This document shows positions 43,491 through 55,123 of a stretch of DNA of 64,000 bases, one piece after another (position 1 is the stretch's first letter; each line of letters starts with the position of its first letter). The stretch lies in the NCBI GenBank assembly GCA_050084985.1, contig JBITNC010000001.1, positions 15,562,001-15,626,000 of the forward strand, in the 5' to 3' direction. This DNA comes from Nageia nagi (taxonomy: Eukaryota > Pinophyta). A program made the position numbers and the translations under genes. The notes beneath the pieces are model-generated. The model was not told where the DNA came from and made no database searches. It saw only the letters and a list, made by a program, of their open reading frames with translations.

Positions 43491-46400
43491 GCTTGCAAGG
43501 CTTGCAAAAGACATCAACACCTAGGTGGAAGGGCATGACCCCTACCCACAATGAGGACTAAAACCTCAAAGCTATCATGAAATGGATGTGCAATAATTGA
43601 CTCAAGAGACTAGCTAGTATGTTTGAAATTGACACCAACTCAAATAAAATTTGTTAATCAAGGAATCAGATTGTATTTATGCTTAGATAAGGGTTATTTC
43701 TCAAAAAAGGTAAATAAAATTGGGGGTGTGAAAGTCATAAAAAAAAGTGTAAAATAAAAGAAAAAAAAGGAGGAAATATTGAAATGGCTAAAGGCACATG
43801 AGTTGAGATCTTTGCATCAGGCTCCACCAACAAGTATAGTGTCTAAAAGGCCAAGTTCTTCCAGGTCTCTTATGATTTCCATGCATCCACACATTATTTC
43901 ATTCTATCTAGACTACACAAAGGGTCTAAAAGAATGATTCATCTACTTGTGATATCCAACCACACGAATGGTCTACCATAGGGAGGATGTGTCTAAGGGG
44001 AAAAGGGTGACACTTTCAATGTGGATAAAGTTCACATGCTAAATGTCATAAAGGAACCCACTTTCAGAGTTATACTAGTCTAGTTGCATATCATGAACAA
44101 TCATCAACTATGCATCACATTAAACACTTCAAAAGATATTTAAGTATTCTTTCACCCACCCCTCAAGAGGTTTGTGAAATGCTTCAAGTATATCAAGAAA
44201 CACACATTTATGACTAACAATCACATGTCTAAGTTCATAATACCAAAGAAATGGAGTTATGTAATTTTCATTCCAAATATCATGCCACATTCACAATAGA
44301 CAAGTTCAAAATAGAAATAATTACTCTACTCATCTAATTGCAAAATGTTGAAAGTTCCATTCTCAAAATTTTCTCCTCCATAAATGATCCCTCTAGGGCT
44401 ATTTATAGTTTTCAAGGTAAATCTAAGTGTTTCCCTAACCCTAATTAATATAAAATTATTGAATATCATTGATCCAATAAAAAATGTGGCACATGAAATC
44501 ACCAAATTAAGTTCATCACTTATGGGAGCAAATCCTCATCTGTCATAAGGATTTAAAAATTTTATAAAATTTAGGGTTCAATATATTGAATTATGTAAAA
44601 TAAAATAAAATTTAAATATTGCATCCAATATGCAATGACTTCCATCAACTAGCATTCATGATTCCATCAGTTTCTCCTTCTCCATTTGCAAAACCTATCT
44701 TTGAGTCATCTCCATTTTTTGGTTCCATACAAGCTTATCCCTGAGTAGTTTCCTCTTCATATGGATGATGTGGCTTAAGGAGTATGATCTCCTCTTCAGG
44801 GCCCATTTTCCTTAGGCTATTCTCCAATTCCTTGGCTAGGATGGTGATATATTTGATCTATTCTTTAATGGTGGTCCTGAATTCGCTAATGTTTGCCTTC
44901 AATGTTTGAGTCTCCACATCCTAGGATTTCTTCAAGTCCTTATTCAGGAAGAATTTGGTCATAGATAGAGTGTTTTTGATATTGAATATAAACTAACTCA
45001 CATGGTGAGTTTCCATGGACTCATACTTCATCCTCTAGTTGGGATCCTCGTGTAGTGCCCTCATCATAGCTATGAAGTCAAAGGTGAGCCTTATCTTTGG
45101 TGGGATTCATCAACGATCATTACCCCCTCTAACTTGACCTCTTCCCCTTGTATCTTAGGATTCATATCTACCATTTAGACATGGAATGATGCTTTGAGTG
45201 TCTTAGCAGATGAAGGTGAGGAGTTCCTTGGATTGTATCTTGGAAGAGTTCTAGGGGATCCTAGTTTTAAAGCTTAGGTGAGTTCATAAGGAGAGAGTAG
45301 TGTTAGCACATAGATATGAAGGCTAGTTTCCCCCCTTTTATGGATGATTCTAGGGTTTTCTTAGGGTAACACCTTCAAGTTCCTAGGGATGTGTGCCTTT
45401 AGATATAGGTATGGCTTTCTAGGTATTTTGGCAAATATATCAAGGTTGGATGGATCCTGGGAAGTTGGTGTAAGTGTTCTAAGAGTCAAAAGGGGTGTCT
45501 TGGTATGAACTTACACTAAGGTGAGGAGATACAGGACCAACGCATGTATAGGGGGAGATAAGCATGTTGTCTCCTGCTACATTTATTTCAGGGATGAGGG
45601 GTGTGAGCCTAACATAAATATGGAGGGGGTCATGGAGGTTTTTCTCTTCCTAAATTATGCCTAAAGAGAGGATGCTTAAAACTTAGCTAATTTCATCTTT
45701 AGTTGCTTGAAATACTCCCTTGATGCTCCTACAAGGTTGGTGCAATTTTGAGAGATATAAACACCTCTATCTTGATGTGCACTTATGCTAAGAAGGGATA
45801 TACAGGATTGGCACAAGTCTTCTAGGGATCACATGTTGTGTCTTGAAGGCCATCTGTGCTAGGATACAAGCCAAGAATGCCCAACATAAGTCCAAAAGGG
45901 GACAAAATTGGTGTCTTACCTTGGAGATGTGCCCAAAATATGTTCTTAAGTTCAAATGTGAATCCTCTAAGAATCATGAAGGTTATATTTATCCAGATAT
46001 ATGTCCAAGGAAGATATGTTATATACTTAGCTAAATTTCATCATGGTTGCTTAAAATCACCTCTTGAATCCCCCAAGAGGCTATAATAAGTCTAAAGTGA
46101 GTCATGAGAGGTGTATTAGGCCACACTTACACCAGGAAGTCATGCATAGGTTGAGTGCACATCTTGGATGAGATAAGCATTTTATCTTCCTTTTAACTTG
46201 CACTAAGGTAAAAGGCATTCTAGACTTAGTAAAATTTTCTTTTTATTGCTCAAAATAGTCATTTGGTCCCCTTGGAAAGCTAGCACAAGTCTGGGAGGGG
46301 ACATGGGTGTTATCTTCCCTTGGTCATATGCTCAATCATGCCTTAATAAAAAATTTGGTCCATTATTATCAGGAGCTTGATGTTGATCATACTTCATCAA
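43491..46400. other. Unidentified insertion inside LINE ORF2
   Basis: In plant LINEs the RT domain and zf-RVT domain are about 1.7 kb apart; here the gap is about 2.7-3 kb longer. The insert has a minus-strand TATA-like TATAAATA at about 44,399-44,406, preceding a leader-like stretch. It also has a minus-strand coding-like stretch at 44,640-44,970 reading KANISEFRTTIKE and TILAKELENSLRKMGPEEE, probably a coiled coil. It may be one or two LTR-element fragments. Exact borders and TSD were not found. Confidence 0.45.
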
Positions 46401-47639
46401 TTTTGGTCTCCAATACCTTTTGGCCTCAATGCACCACCAACTTGGTCACTTTTGCTAGTCGATTCCTTCTTGCCAAAATTTGGGGCATGTTGTAGAAGTC
46501 ACAACACTTACCAATCCAATCCCTGAGTTTGATGCTACTATTCCAAAAGGAGAAGCTACAAGGAGGATTTGATACCCTCAAGAAGTGATTTCTATTGTTG
46601 AGATATTTGGCTTTACAAACCTTAATCCATTTTCAATCCTCCTCTACAACCATTTTCCAAGCTATTTTAGCTCTTAGAGCTATATTCAAATGCTTCATTC
46701 TTCTCAGCCCAAGAACTCCTCTACTCTTTTCTTTGTATAACTTATTCTGGGACACAAGCGAGAACTTTTTCCTTTATCCATCATTTTCCCAAAGAAACTT
46801 TCTACATAGCTTATCAATTATACTTGTAATAGAGTCTAACATGTTAAATACAAGTATGTTGTAAATGGGGATACTTTAAAGCATGTATTTTATAAGGAGG
46901 TTTCTAGCTACATAAGTTAAGGCTTTTTTTTCCATCCTTTAAGCTTAGAGTTAATATTACTCATAACCCTTTCCCATTGGTCTATAGTGAGCCTTCTTGA
47001 GAAAAGAGCCATTCCCAAGTATCTAGTGGGGAGTTGATCTATCATACAGCCACAAATACCTTCAATATTTCTTTCTTTACTTATAGGGGTATTCACAAGA
47101 AAGATCCTAGTCTTTTGAATGTTGATACATTTTCTTGAGGCTCTTTCATAGTCTCTTAGGATCCTTTTAAAGGTTTTGGACTCCCTTTCTTAAGCTATCC
47201 CCACTAGGATTGTGTCATTAATGAATTGATGGTGTGAGATAGTTGAGGTCTATTTTGTTGGTTTGATTCATTTAATTTTTCCCTCCACTTATTCTTTCTT
47301 GATTACTCTTCCCAGAGCTTCTACCATAACTATGAAGAGATAGGGTGAAATTAGACCCCCCTACCTAAGACTTCTTTCAACATCAAATAACCTAAAGGCT
47401 CTCCATTAATAATTACTAAAAATATAGGAGTAGAGAAACATTCTCTGATCTAATTCCTCTAAAGTAGCCCAAAACCAAATCTTCTTAGAATCTCCTCCAA
47501 GAAATCCTAGTTGACCCTATCATAGGCCTTTTCCATATAAATTTTTAGGAGCATAGTTTCTTCTTTTCTCTCCTTCATTGATTGTACATATTCCATACTG
47601 AGTAAAATATTTCTCTATAGCTGAGCTATGAACCAAGTC
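46401..47639 (-). pseudogene. LINE ORF2 reverse transcriptase
   Basis: Motifs in order on the minus strand: MEKAYDRVN, a stop for Trp, DFLEEILRRFGFG (about 47,470-47,545); GGLISPYLFIVMVEALGRVI (the RQGDPLSPYLF block); HHQFINDTILVG at about 47,206-47,231, where the catalytic FADD is FIND (47,214-47,225); and LPTRYLGMALFSRR, KFLWENDG, GVLGLRRMKHLNIALRAKIA. This is the plant L1-type LINE RT. The endonuclease domain is absent from the window, so the copy is 5'-truncated, possibly near 48.1-48.3 kb. It is interrupted by stops and by the solo LTR at 47,645. Confidence 0.9.
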
Positions 47640-47644
47640 ATTTG

Positions 47645-48100
47645 TAATGGATTTAAAATTTAAAGAGTAAAATCCTAATCTACCAATATCTCAACAAGGC
47701 TCTCCAAACCAACATAATAAAAGCATAAATATAATAGCCAATCTCACAAGTTGAACACACATATAAGTGGTTCCTCTCATATAAGAGAGTACATCCACTA
47801 ACTAAGATCTTATTAATCATAAAGTGCCTCTCTTAGAACTCTTCCTACTTCGCCTAACAATACTAAAGCATAACTACACTCCAAACTTGAGTGCAAACTT
47901 GAATGAATAAACAAGAAGGGAGGCCCTCTAGTTATAGGGAAAAATTCTCCTTTTAACCACCCTTGTACCTAAGGGTTAGGTTAAGGTTACATAATATTAT
48001 ATTCACTTAACACTTAAAGGTATCTAGAGTTATTTTAAGTGTTAAGTGGGTTACATAGAGGAAGATGTTAATACACAATAATACATTATACATTTCAATA
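47645..48100 (-). repeat. Solo LTR of an E5-like family, inside the LINE
   Basis: A 456-bp LTR in minus orientation is flanked by a perfect duplication ATTTG (47,640-47,644 and 48,101-48,105). Its promoter block and inverted repeat (48,009-48,043; arms AACACTTAAAGGTAT and TATTTTAAGTGTT) identify it as related to the E5 LTRs. No internal sequence remains, so it arose by LTR-LTR recombination. Confidence 0.9.
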
Positions 48101-48105
48101 ATTTG

Positions 48106-50095
48106 AGCCTTGTAAAAAAAGTAATTTAACATTCAAGCCATGAGCCTCACCATATAAAATCAATTAGAAATATCTAGTCAAGACATTTTTTATGTACCTA
48201 GATTGACTTCAAAAGTTTTGTAGGATTCAACTATAGACATCTTTTGATGTTTTCCCTAACTTGAATAGTATGGTTAATCTTTCTTACATTTTGATTTCTT
48301 TGGGCTCAAATTTAACATGAAAATAGCTTATCAATGCACTCCCTAATAAAGACTTCAAAATATTAATAGACATGGACTTTATTATTTACTATTATTAAAA
48401 TTGATGCATAAATATTACATTAATGTGTTCCCATACATGTATTCCAAGAGATGTGATTTCTCTGAGAATAATTTTTTTAATATATAACTTACCTGGACTA
48501 TTAATTGTGCAATTGATGTAGCTATGGAGAGTCTCTAATGGTACATACCAATTTTAAGTGTTTGGGGGTCAATTTCTGATAGACATTCACTTATAAAGCA
48601 TTGTTTTCATTTTTGATGTATTTAAACACCCTTTGTGATATCCCAGTTTCATGCATGCTTGGACATCCATTAAAGGATATTTGAAAGTAGTCTGACATTG
48701 AATGTTGTAATTGTGAATGCCTCATTTAATTATGTATGCAAAATATGGAGTGTAGAGTAGGCATACACATTATGGACAATATGCATGATGCAAACCTGGG
48801 ATTATGGAATGCGATGTTTATTAGATCGAATGTTGTGGTTTGGATATTAAAGTGATATATTGGGGTTCTACATATTATATCATAGTATCCATCTTGATTT
48901 AAATTCTTTATGTTCTTGATGGAGGTTACACATTGTTGAATATCTTTTTCAGTCAATATACTAAAGTATGCGAAATAGTTTAAAAAAAAAGAGGGAGTGG
49001 TAGATGGAGGCTATAAATACTTTATTAACATGTGTGACTCTTATTGCATTATTCCCAAGTTCTTGAAATTATTATTGCACATGGAAGGGGGATATTTAAA
49101 AAAAAGGTGGCATCTCTTTTCAACAAGGGACAATTTTTTCAAATGGGATTTTGAATTGGCATGATTTTTTTTAATGCCATATGGTTGTTCTTATTGAACC
49201 TTGTCCCACATTTCTAGTTGACAAGTTTAAATATTTTTTAATTTTTTGAACTATGCCTTAAAATCATTTATTAGAATTAGATGTTAAAAGATATTATTTA
49301 CTTCTAATTCTTTATTTGGCATGATCAAGTTAAAAAAAAAATTTACATGGCATATGAACCTTAATGGTATGCATATATTGATCACCATTGTTGTGCCTTT
49401 TTAATGCACTAAACTAAACTAAATTTGTAGAGCTTATTAATATGACATAATTGTTAATAAAGTTGCTTTCAAGAGGTAGAGTGATTGGTGTTATACCAAA
49501 TTCCTCTCATTTATGATTTATGATAATGCATTGATTATATATGAACTTAAAGTGCATTGGTGATTCATTTATGATATGTTAATGCATTGATTATATATAA
49601 TTCAATCCATTAAGGTTACAAATTTTGAAGATATATTAGCTTATTAAAGACCATAATGGCTTATTGAAGAAAATCCATATGTTTTAGGAGGATAATTACT
49701 AACTTTAATAACAAATCATTCTTTTTAATTCCAAGCATTCTCACCTAAACCCTAGTCCTCAAAAAGATTGAAGTATGAATTCTTATCCTCAAAAAGATTG
49801 AAGTATGAATTCTTATCCTCAAAAAGATTGAAGTATGAATTCTTATCTTAACTAATTAATCCTTAGGAGGGTTGTTGAATTATTGATCATACAATAGGTG
49901 ACTATAAGTATTGGCTTGGCATTTTTATGATGACTTATAGGGCACCACTTGATGCCATATTTACTTCTATATTGATGGATTAATATCACTTTATTTACAT
50001 TATTAAGAATAATATCCATGTTTATGGATGGATGCCATATTATTTGCTTCCATGTTTATGTAAGAATATCCATGGAGTGGTTAAAAAGGTTCACC
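48106..50095 (+). other. E5 interior, no genes recognised
   Basis: The first one or two hundred bases may still be LINE on the minus strand. The rest is AT-rich, non-coding. From about 49,440 on it approaches the 3' half of E4. It includes an exact triplicate of a 30-bp unit at 49,757-49,846 and about one and a half units of the 54-bp E4 repeat at 49,965-50,075. Confidence 0.5.
49757..49846. repeat. Exact 3 x 30-bp tandem repeat
   Basis: Three consecutive copies of a 30-bp unit (start 'cctcaaaaagattgaag') without any mismatch. Confidence 0.95.
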
Positions 50096-50100
50096 ATTCT

Positions 50101-51292
50101 TGTGACAATCTAAAATCACTCTCAATACAAACGAATCTAACTATGCAACTCAAACCCTCAACAAATGAAACTAGCACACCTACGTTGGGCCCTTAGGGCA
50201 CCCTAACATCCCATAATGCAAATGTGAGCCTTCTAAGGCCTCCATGCAACCCCTACACCTTGAGATAACCCTTTAGGGCACACGATAACACTTGGCACCT
50301 TAAGGAATGTCTCACAAGTATGAACATAACACAATGTAGCTTCCAACACCAGTATACAAGAGACAACACATACACATCAATGAACAACACAATGGAGAGA
50401 GGCATAATCTATATTATATCATGGAATAACAATGGAGTATAATGAGGATCTCAACATCTAGATCTAGGGTTTTAAACCCTTGTACAAGTCGAACACCATA
50501 GGAAAAACCAACTCCCTCAGACTTCAAATCCTCTCCTACGAAGGAGCCTCCTTGAACCTTGGATAACCACTAAAGGTAGATCACCCTAAAAATACCATCG
50601 GATGGACTAGGTGACCCCCCTAAGTCATAGAGTGCTAGGCTTCCAACCCTGTCACCCCTTTAAACACTGCCTAGGAAGAATGCTCGACACTGCCAAGACT
50701 TGTATGCTCGATTGGGTTCAGTGAATAGAAGTATAATCAATATCTAACCTCATCATGGAGCTCCATCCTTAATATATAACCTTCTATGTCTTTCCACCAT
50801 GACTTGATATCATCCCAAGCCAAGTCTATTCAAATGTTAGGGTCAATAGGTCAACCATGCCAATGTGGGGGTCATATTGGCTGAGTATGCTAACGTAGGG
50901 GTCCCATGGGCCTAGTGTGTCAACATGGGGGTCATAAAGGCCCTCAAGGTTGATGTTAGGTCTATTGGACCTCTTAAGGTTGACATGGGGTTTAGGTGGC
51001 CTCATAAGCCAGCATGGGGTATGTGGGGCCCTCCCAACACTACTATGCTCCTCCATGTACTTTGGCCTATGTAAGACTCATACCTATCTAGGGATTCCCA
51101 CAATCTGGGATAATCCAATACAAACTAACACAACACTACTCAAGAGGAGATGTCTCATTATTGGGCTCATAGTGGGGTCAATAGACCATAAGCTCCTGCT
51201 TGAGTTAGACATGTACAACATGATAATGAACAAATACTAGATTACAAAGTGACCATGACATAATTTATCAATGATCAAAATGCGATGTCATA
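50101..51292 (+). repeat. Solo LTR, 1.19-kb gypsy-type family
   Basis: It begins TGTGACA and ends TGTCATA (inverse of the start with one change) and is flanked by perfect ATTCT duplications (50,096-50,100 and 51,293-51,297). The flanking sequence resumes on both sides with the E4/E5 3' sequence 'gtggttaaaaaggttcacc'. It resembles 53,387-54,583 in block order. Open frames in it (50,826-51,056 minus; 50,950-51,240 plus) are not genes. Confidence 0.9.
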
Positions 51293-51297
51293 ATTCT

Positions 51298-52416
51298 TTA
51301 AAATTATAAATTATTGGAGTGGTTAAAAAGGTTCACCCTTCTGCATGATTGCAAAGTGTTAGAGTGGTTATAAAGGTTTTCCATTCTCCAAGTTGCAAAT
51401 TGTAGGAGTGGTTAAAAAGGTTCTTCCTTCTCTAAAATTTCAATTATTTGCCATTGATGAAAATTGAATCCATGTTACTGGATTAGCGCTACCTTCTTCC
51501 ATCACATGCATCTTGACTAATAACATCGTCTAGTTTGTATTTTATGGCATTATTTTTATGGCACATAAATCTTGACTTGAGGACATAGTCAAGTTGTTAT
51601 TTTGTGGCTTATTCCTTCTAAATTTTGACTTGGTGGCATAGTCAAGTTGTTATTTTGTGTCTTATGCCTTGTAAAATTTAACTTGGCGTTCAAGTTGGTA
51701 TTTGATAGTTTGTGGCATGGTTAAGGTAACATGGTAACATGAGTATTTAATAGGTGAAGTTGTCATCAAGGGGGAGAGTGTTTGATGTGATGTCAACTTC
51801 ATATTAGAATTTAAACAAATAAAAATAAAAATCCAAAATTAATTTGTTTTTTAATGATTGGTGATCATGTTGTGCATATTTGTTTGTGTACTTTTGGATA
51901 TTTCATATATCCTTGTTTGATAATGCACTTATATCACTTGTTTGATAATGCATGTATGTATTTATATCACTTAGTTGAGAGTGCATTTGATATTATGCAT
52001 ATTTGGATATTTATATATCATTGATATACATGCTCATGGATGATATATTTTGTAATGTGCATACATATATCATGGTTAATAATGTGCACTATGATGCATA
52101 TTACCAATATTATTTATAATTTGCTTGTAACCTATAGGTTTATTCCAAAGATTATAAGTTACTTACTTTAGGTATGCAGGATCATAGAGGGCTTATTATG
52201 TCAACTTGTTGAATGACTACTCTTGTACATTGAAATCATTTATGGTTAATGATTGTATTGTAAACCATTTGTTAAAATAGTTAATTAGTTAATCATTGTA
52301 AAAATATCTAAATTCTATTACTTTCTCACAAGTTCTCATCTTTGATTGTATGCTTATGGAGGAGAACTCTCTTACTCTTTCTCTCTTTGTTTTCTCGACT
52401 CTCTACCTTAACATTG
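51298..52416 (+). other. E5 3' untranslated region
   Basis: Collinear with 19,571-20,502 of E4, including an internal purine tract 'caagggggagagtg' at about 51,769 and the copia-family 3' block ('tatggttaatgattgtatt'). A degraded polypurine tract (attaagacagag, 52,418-52,429) precedes the LTR. Confidence 0.65.
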
Positions 52417-52429
52417 TATTAAGACAGAG

Positions 52430-52890
52430 TGTTATAGTTTATAATGCATTATGGTGTAATACCTCTCCTTTATGTAACCCACTTAATACATAAAGTATCT
52501 TTATATACATTTAAGTATTTAGCGAATTAAATATTACATGAGCCTAACATAACCCTTGGGTAAAAGGATGGTTGAAGAGAGGAATTTATCCTATAAATAG
52601 AGGGTTTCCCCATCTCATTTGAACATGCTTGTAGAAGCATGAAAATGTTAGTCTTATAGAGTTGTAGGGGTGTTCTTATAGGAAAAATCTTGTAGAATAA
52701 TTCTTGAGAATTTATAAGAGAGTTCCATTGTGAAAAGTAATAAAAAAGATGGTTCAAGTGGATCTACTCCTATTTTGGAGGAACCACTATACATGGTGTG
52801 CCTCACTTTGCATGAAATTATGTTTCTTGTGTTAGAGATTTGGAGAATTATTCAAGGTGATCTTAGTTATGGAATCCTTCAATTCCATTA
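52430..52890 (+). repeat. E5 3' LTR
   Basis: TGTTATAGTTTATAATG...TTCCATTA (CA changed to TA), the pair of 21,806-22,264. Inverted repeat at 52,485-52,519. Followed by the target duplication copy AAGAC. Confidence 0.85.
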
Positions 52891-52895
52891 AAGAC

Positions 52896-53386
52896 TAGGG
52901 CACAACTTAGAGCAAAAGAGCTTGAAGAAGAGCAACAACATAATCATATAAATACAACAAATCCTCTTCCTAGGTTACATATCGCACAAAAATGGTCACA
53001 CACACACACCCAACTTCACTCACATCATGTTAAGTCATTTCCTCTACCTTCACCTAATCTCTCATTTAGCCAAAAGTTATAATGCTTTCATAACTTAGAG
53101 TCTATCCTATAGCAGGACAAGATGATCATGAGTCACATTGTCACATGGATCTCATGTAGGAGGTCACCCTTATCAAGAGCAACATGGTCCTAATATGAGA
53201 TTTTTATGAGTGACCCCTTAGTCCAATCCTTATTTTAGGAGTTCCAAGATGCACAATATGGCCCACAACATCCTCCCCTAGAGCACCTATACCTTCTCAG
53301 CTACCTATTGTTGAGGTCACCTATTCAAAGATACCATTACATGAGTTAGAGGATGACCCATCATTTAGAGATCCAAATACAGTTAT
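52896..53386 (+). pseudogene. E6 gypsy gag, second slice
   Basis: Continues the frame from 21,805 with TRAQLRAKELEEEQQHNH and stays open for about 65 codons until a TAA near 53,090. It then proceeds in other frames with HELEDDPSFRDPNTVI just before the solo LTR. A Pro/His-rich, low-complexity N-terminal gag is usual for large plant gypsy elements. Confidence 0.65.
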
Positions 53387-54583
53387 TGTGATGATCCAAA
53401 ATGGAACTCCACTCAAAAATTCTCAATCATAATTCCCAACCCCTGATGTTATGCCTAAGGCATTCACAACACATGACCAAACCTTTAAGAGTGTAACAAT
53501 AACAATACCTGAATGCTAACATCTAGCTTAAGCATGCATTATCCAATTAATAAATTATTACACTACCATCCCATGATAAGCACAAGCATGAATAACCACA
53601 ATGACCCAATGCATGAATAAGATAAGCTAATACAACACAACGTAAGATCCAGGAACCCTTGATAAGTATATTCACTATATGAGGTAGTATAAAATCATAC
53701 AAACCCTCTGGGGTAGTCGTGGGATTCTCAAGAGTTAAGATGAACAAAATGATGGTAATATTTTATCACATCAGAACCATAGGACAAATCTATCCACTTA
53801 GATATCAATTCCTCTCCATTGAAGGAGCCTTCCTCAATCTTTGTTCAATTGACTAAATGATAGTAATAAACCTTGGGGTACCATTGGATGGGCAGAGGTG
53901 CTCCACCAATATCATAGATAATTAGGGTCCTAATTCTTGACTACTCTCTAGATGGTTCGCCTAAGAATGGAATGCTTAACATAACTAAGTCTTATCATCC
54001 AATGGATTGGTAAGAGTAATAATAATCAAGTATGTTCAATAATGACCCCCTTATGTTTATTTATGCATGATCTTATCAAGGTCTTGTCTAGGAATAACCA
54101 TCTTTCTCCTTTATTCCAAAGTTGGCTTTCTAGGGGATCAGAATGCCCAATGTGGATGTCTAATTACTATACATGCCAACATGGGATTCCAAGGAGTATT
54201 AAGTACCAATGATTGGGTCAAGGGATGCCACGCATGCCCATTAGGTGAAAAAGGATTGAAGTGGGATCTAGGATCATAGTTGGGCCAACATGGGGGTGTG
54301 GGATCCTTCTTAAGCATGGTGCATGCATACAAGTGACTATATAGCACATACATATGTCTTGGGATTCCCAAAATCACTATCAAGATCTCCAAGCATGATA
54401 AATACTCTTAATCTATCCTCAGGAGGGAGACATTCCACTTAGGGCTCACAGTGGGGTTCATTGACCTATTAAGTCTCCTATCCTAAGTTACAACATAAAT
54501 AGCAATACATAAGAAGAGTATATTATAAAATATATCCTTTCAAATCATACAATTAATAGGTGGAGGACAAGGGGGATGTCACA
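53387..54583 (+). repeat. Solo LTR, 1.2-kb gypsy-type family
   Basis: Begins TGTGATGATCC, ends GATGTCACA; perfect duplications GTTAT at 53,382-53,386 and 54,584-54,588. It interrupts E6 gag. Related to 50,101-51,292 ('gaaggagcc', 'accattggatggg', 'gctcacagtggggttc' blocks). Contained open frames are not genes. Confidence 0.9.
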
Positions 54584-54588
54584 GTTAT

Positions 54589-54623
54589 CATAGAGGATGT
54601 ACTTACATCACTGCCTGTATATT
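54589..54623 (+). pseudogene. E6 gypsy gag, 35-bp slice between two insertions
   Basis: Lies between the solo LTR duplication and the E3 duplication ATATT. It can only be E6 sequence by position. Confidence 0.6.
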
Positions 54624-55123
54624 TGAAGGAACTAACACTTACACTTAATTACTAAATGCCTAGATTATATAAAATATCACTCAATCAATAATATATTAAA
54701 GCATAAATCAATCTCATAAGGTGAATTGAGATATAAAATGGTTCCTCCAACTAAGAGTATATCCACTAACAAGATCTTACTTCATTCACAAAGATAACTC
54801 TCTTACAATACTTCCAATTTCATCTCCTAATCACTATCATAGAGCATAACTTTGCTTCACAAATTGGTGAGTGATCATAAAGAGAGGGAATTCTATTTAT
54901 AGTTCAAAATTCTCTTTTGGATCACCCTATTAATCATTATACAAAAGCATGACATGCTACTCCCTTTTACCCAAGGGGCATGCTCATGAGATGGAGTGAA
55001 GGACAAGTTACATTATCATATTCACTTAAATACTTAAGGTATCTAGTGATACCATTAAGTATTAATAAATTTACAAAAAATAACATTATAAAACTTTACA
55101 ATAATGCATTATATATTTCAACA
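54624..55123 (-). repeat. E3 3' LTR
   Basis: TGAAGGAACTAACAC...TTTCAACA. The inverted repeat at 55,029-55,063 has arms AATACTTAAGGTATC and GATACCATTAAGTATT. The polypurine tract (minus strand) directly follows as CTCCCCTTAA, 55,124-55,133. Confidence 0.92.

Larger units (their letters stand above)
21806..52890 (+). mobile_element. E5: composite non-autonomous LTR element with nested insertions
   Basis: A 459-bp LTR at 21,806 and a 461-bp LTR at 52,430 are direct relatives (roughly 87% identical by eye). They are flanked by GAGAC and AAGAC, a 5-bp duplication with one transition. The leader follows a tRNA-Met-type PBS and resembles that of E4; the last kilobase before the 3' LTR also resembles E4. 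No gag-pol of its own is visible. The interior has been enlarged to 31 kb by E2 (with E7 inside), LINE sequence, two solo LTRs and an unidentified segment. It carries MATE-like and P450-like fragments in its 5' part. Continuity of the E6 gag frame across it supports one insertion event. Confidence 0.8.

Noticed and set aside
50826-51240. Overlapping open frames on both strands
   Set aside because: They lie inside a solo LTR with clear ends and TSD and show only repeated 'catgggg'-type words.
52988-53002. CA microsatellite
   Set aside because: A short CACACA run inside E6 gag; too short to be of note.
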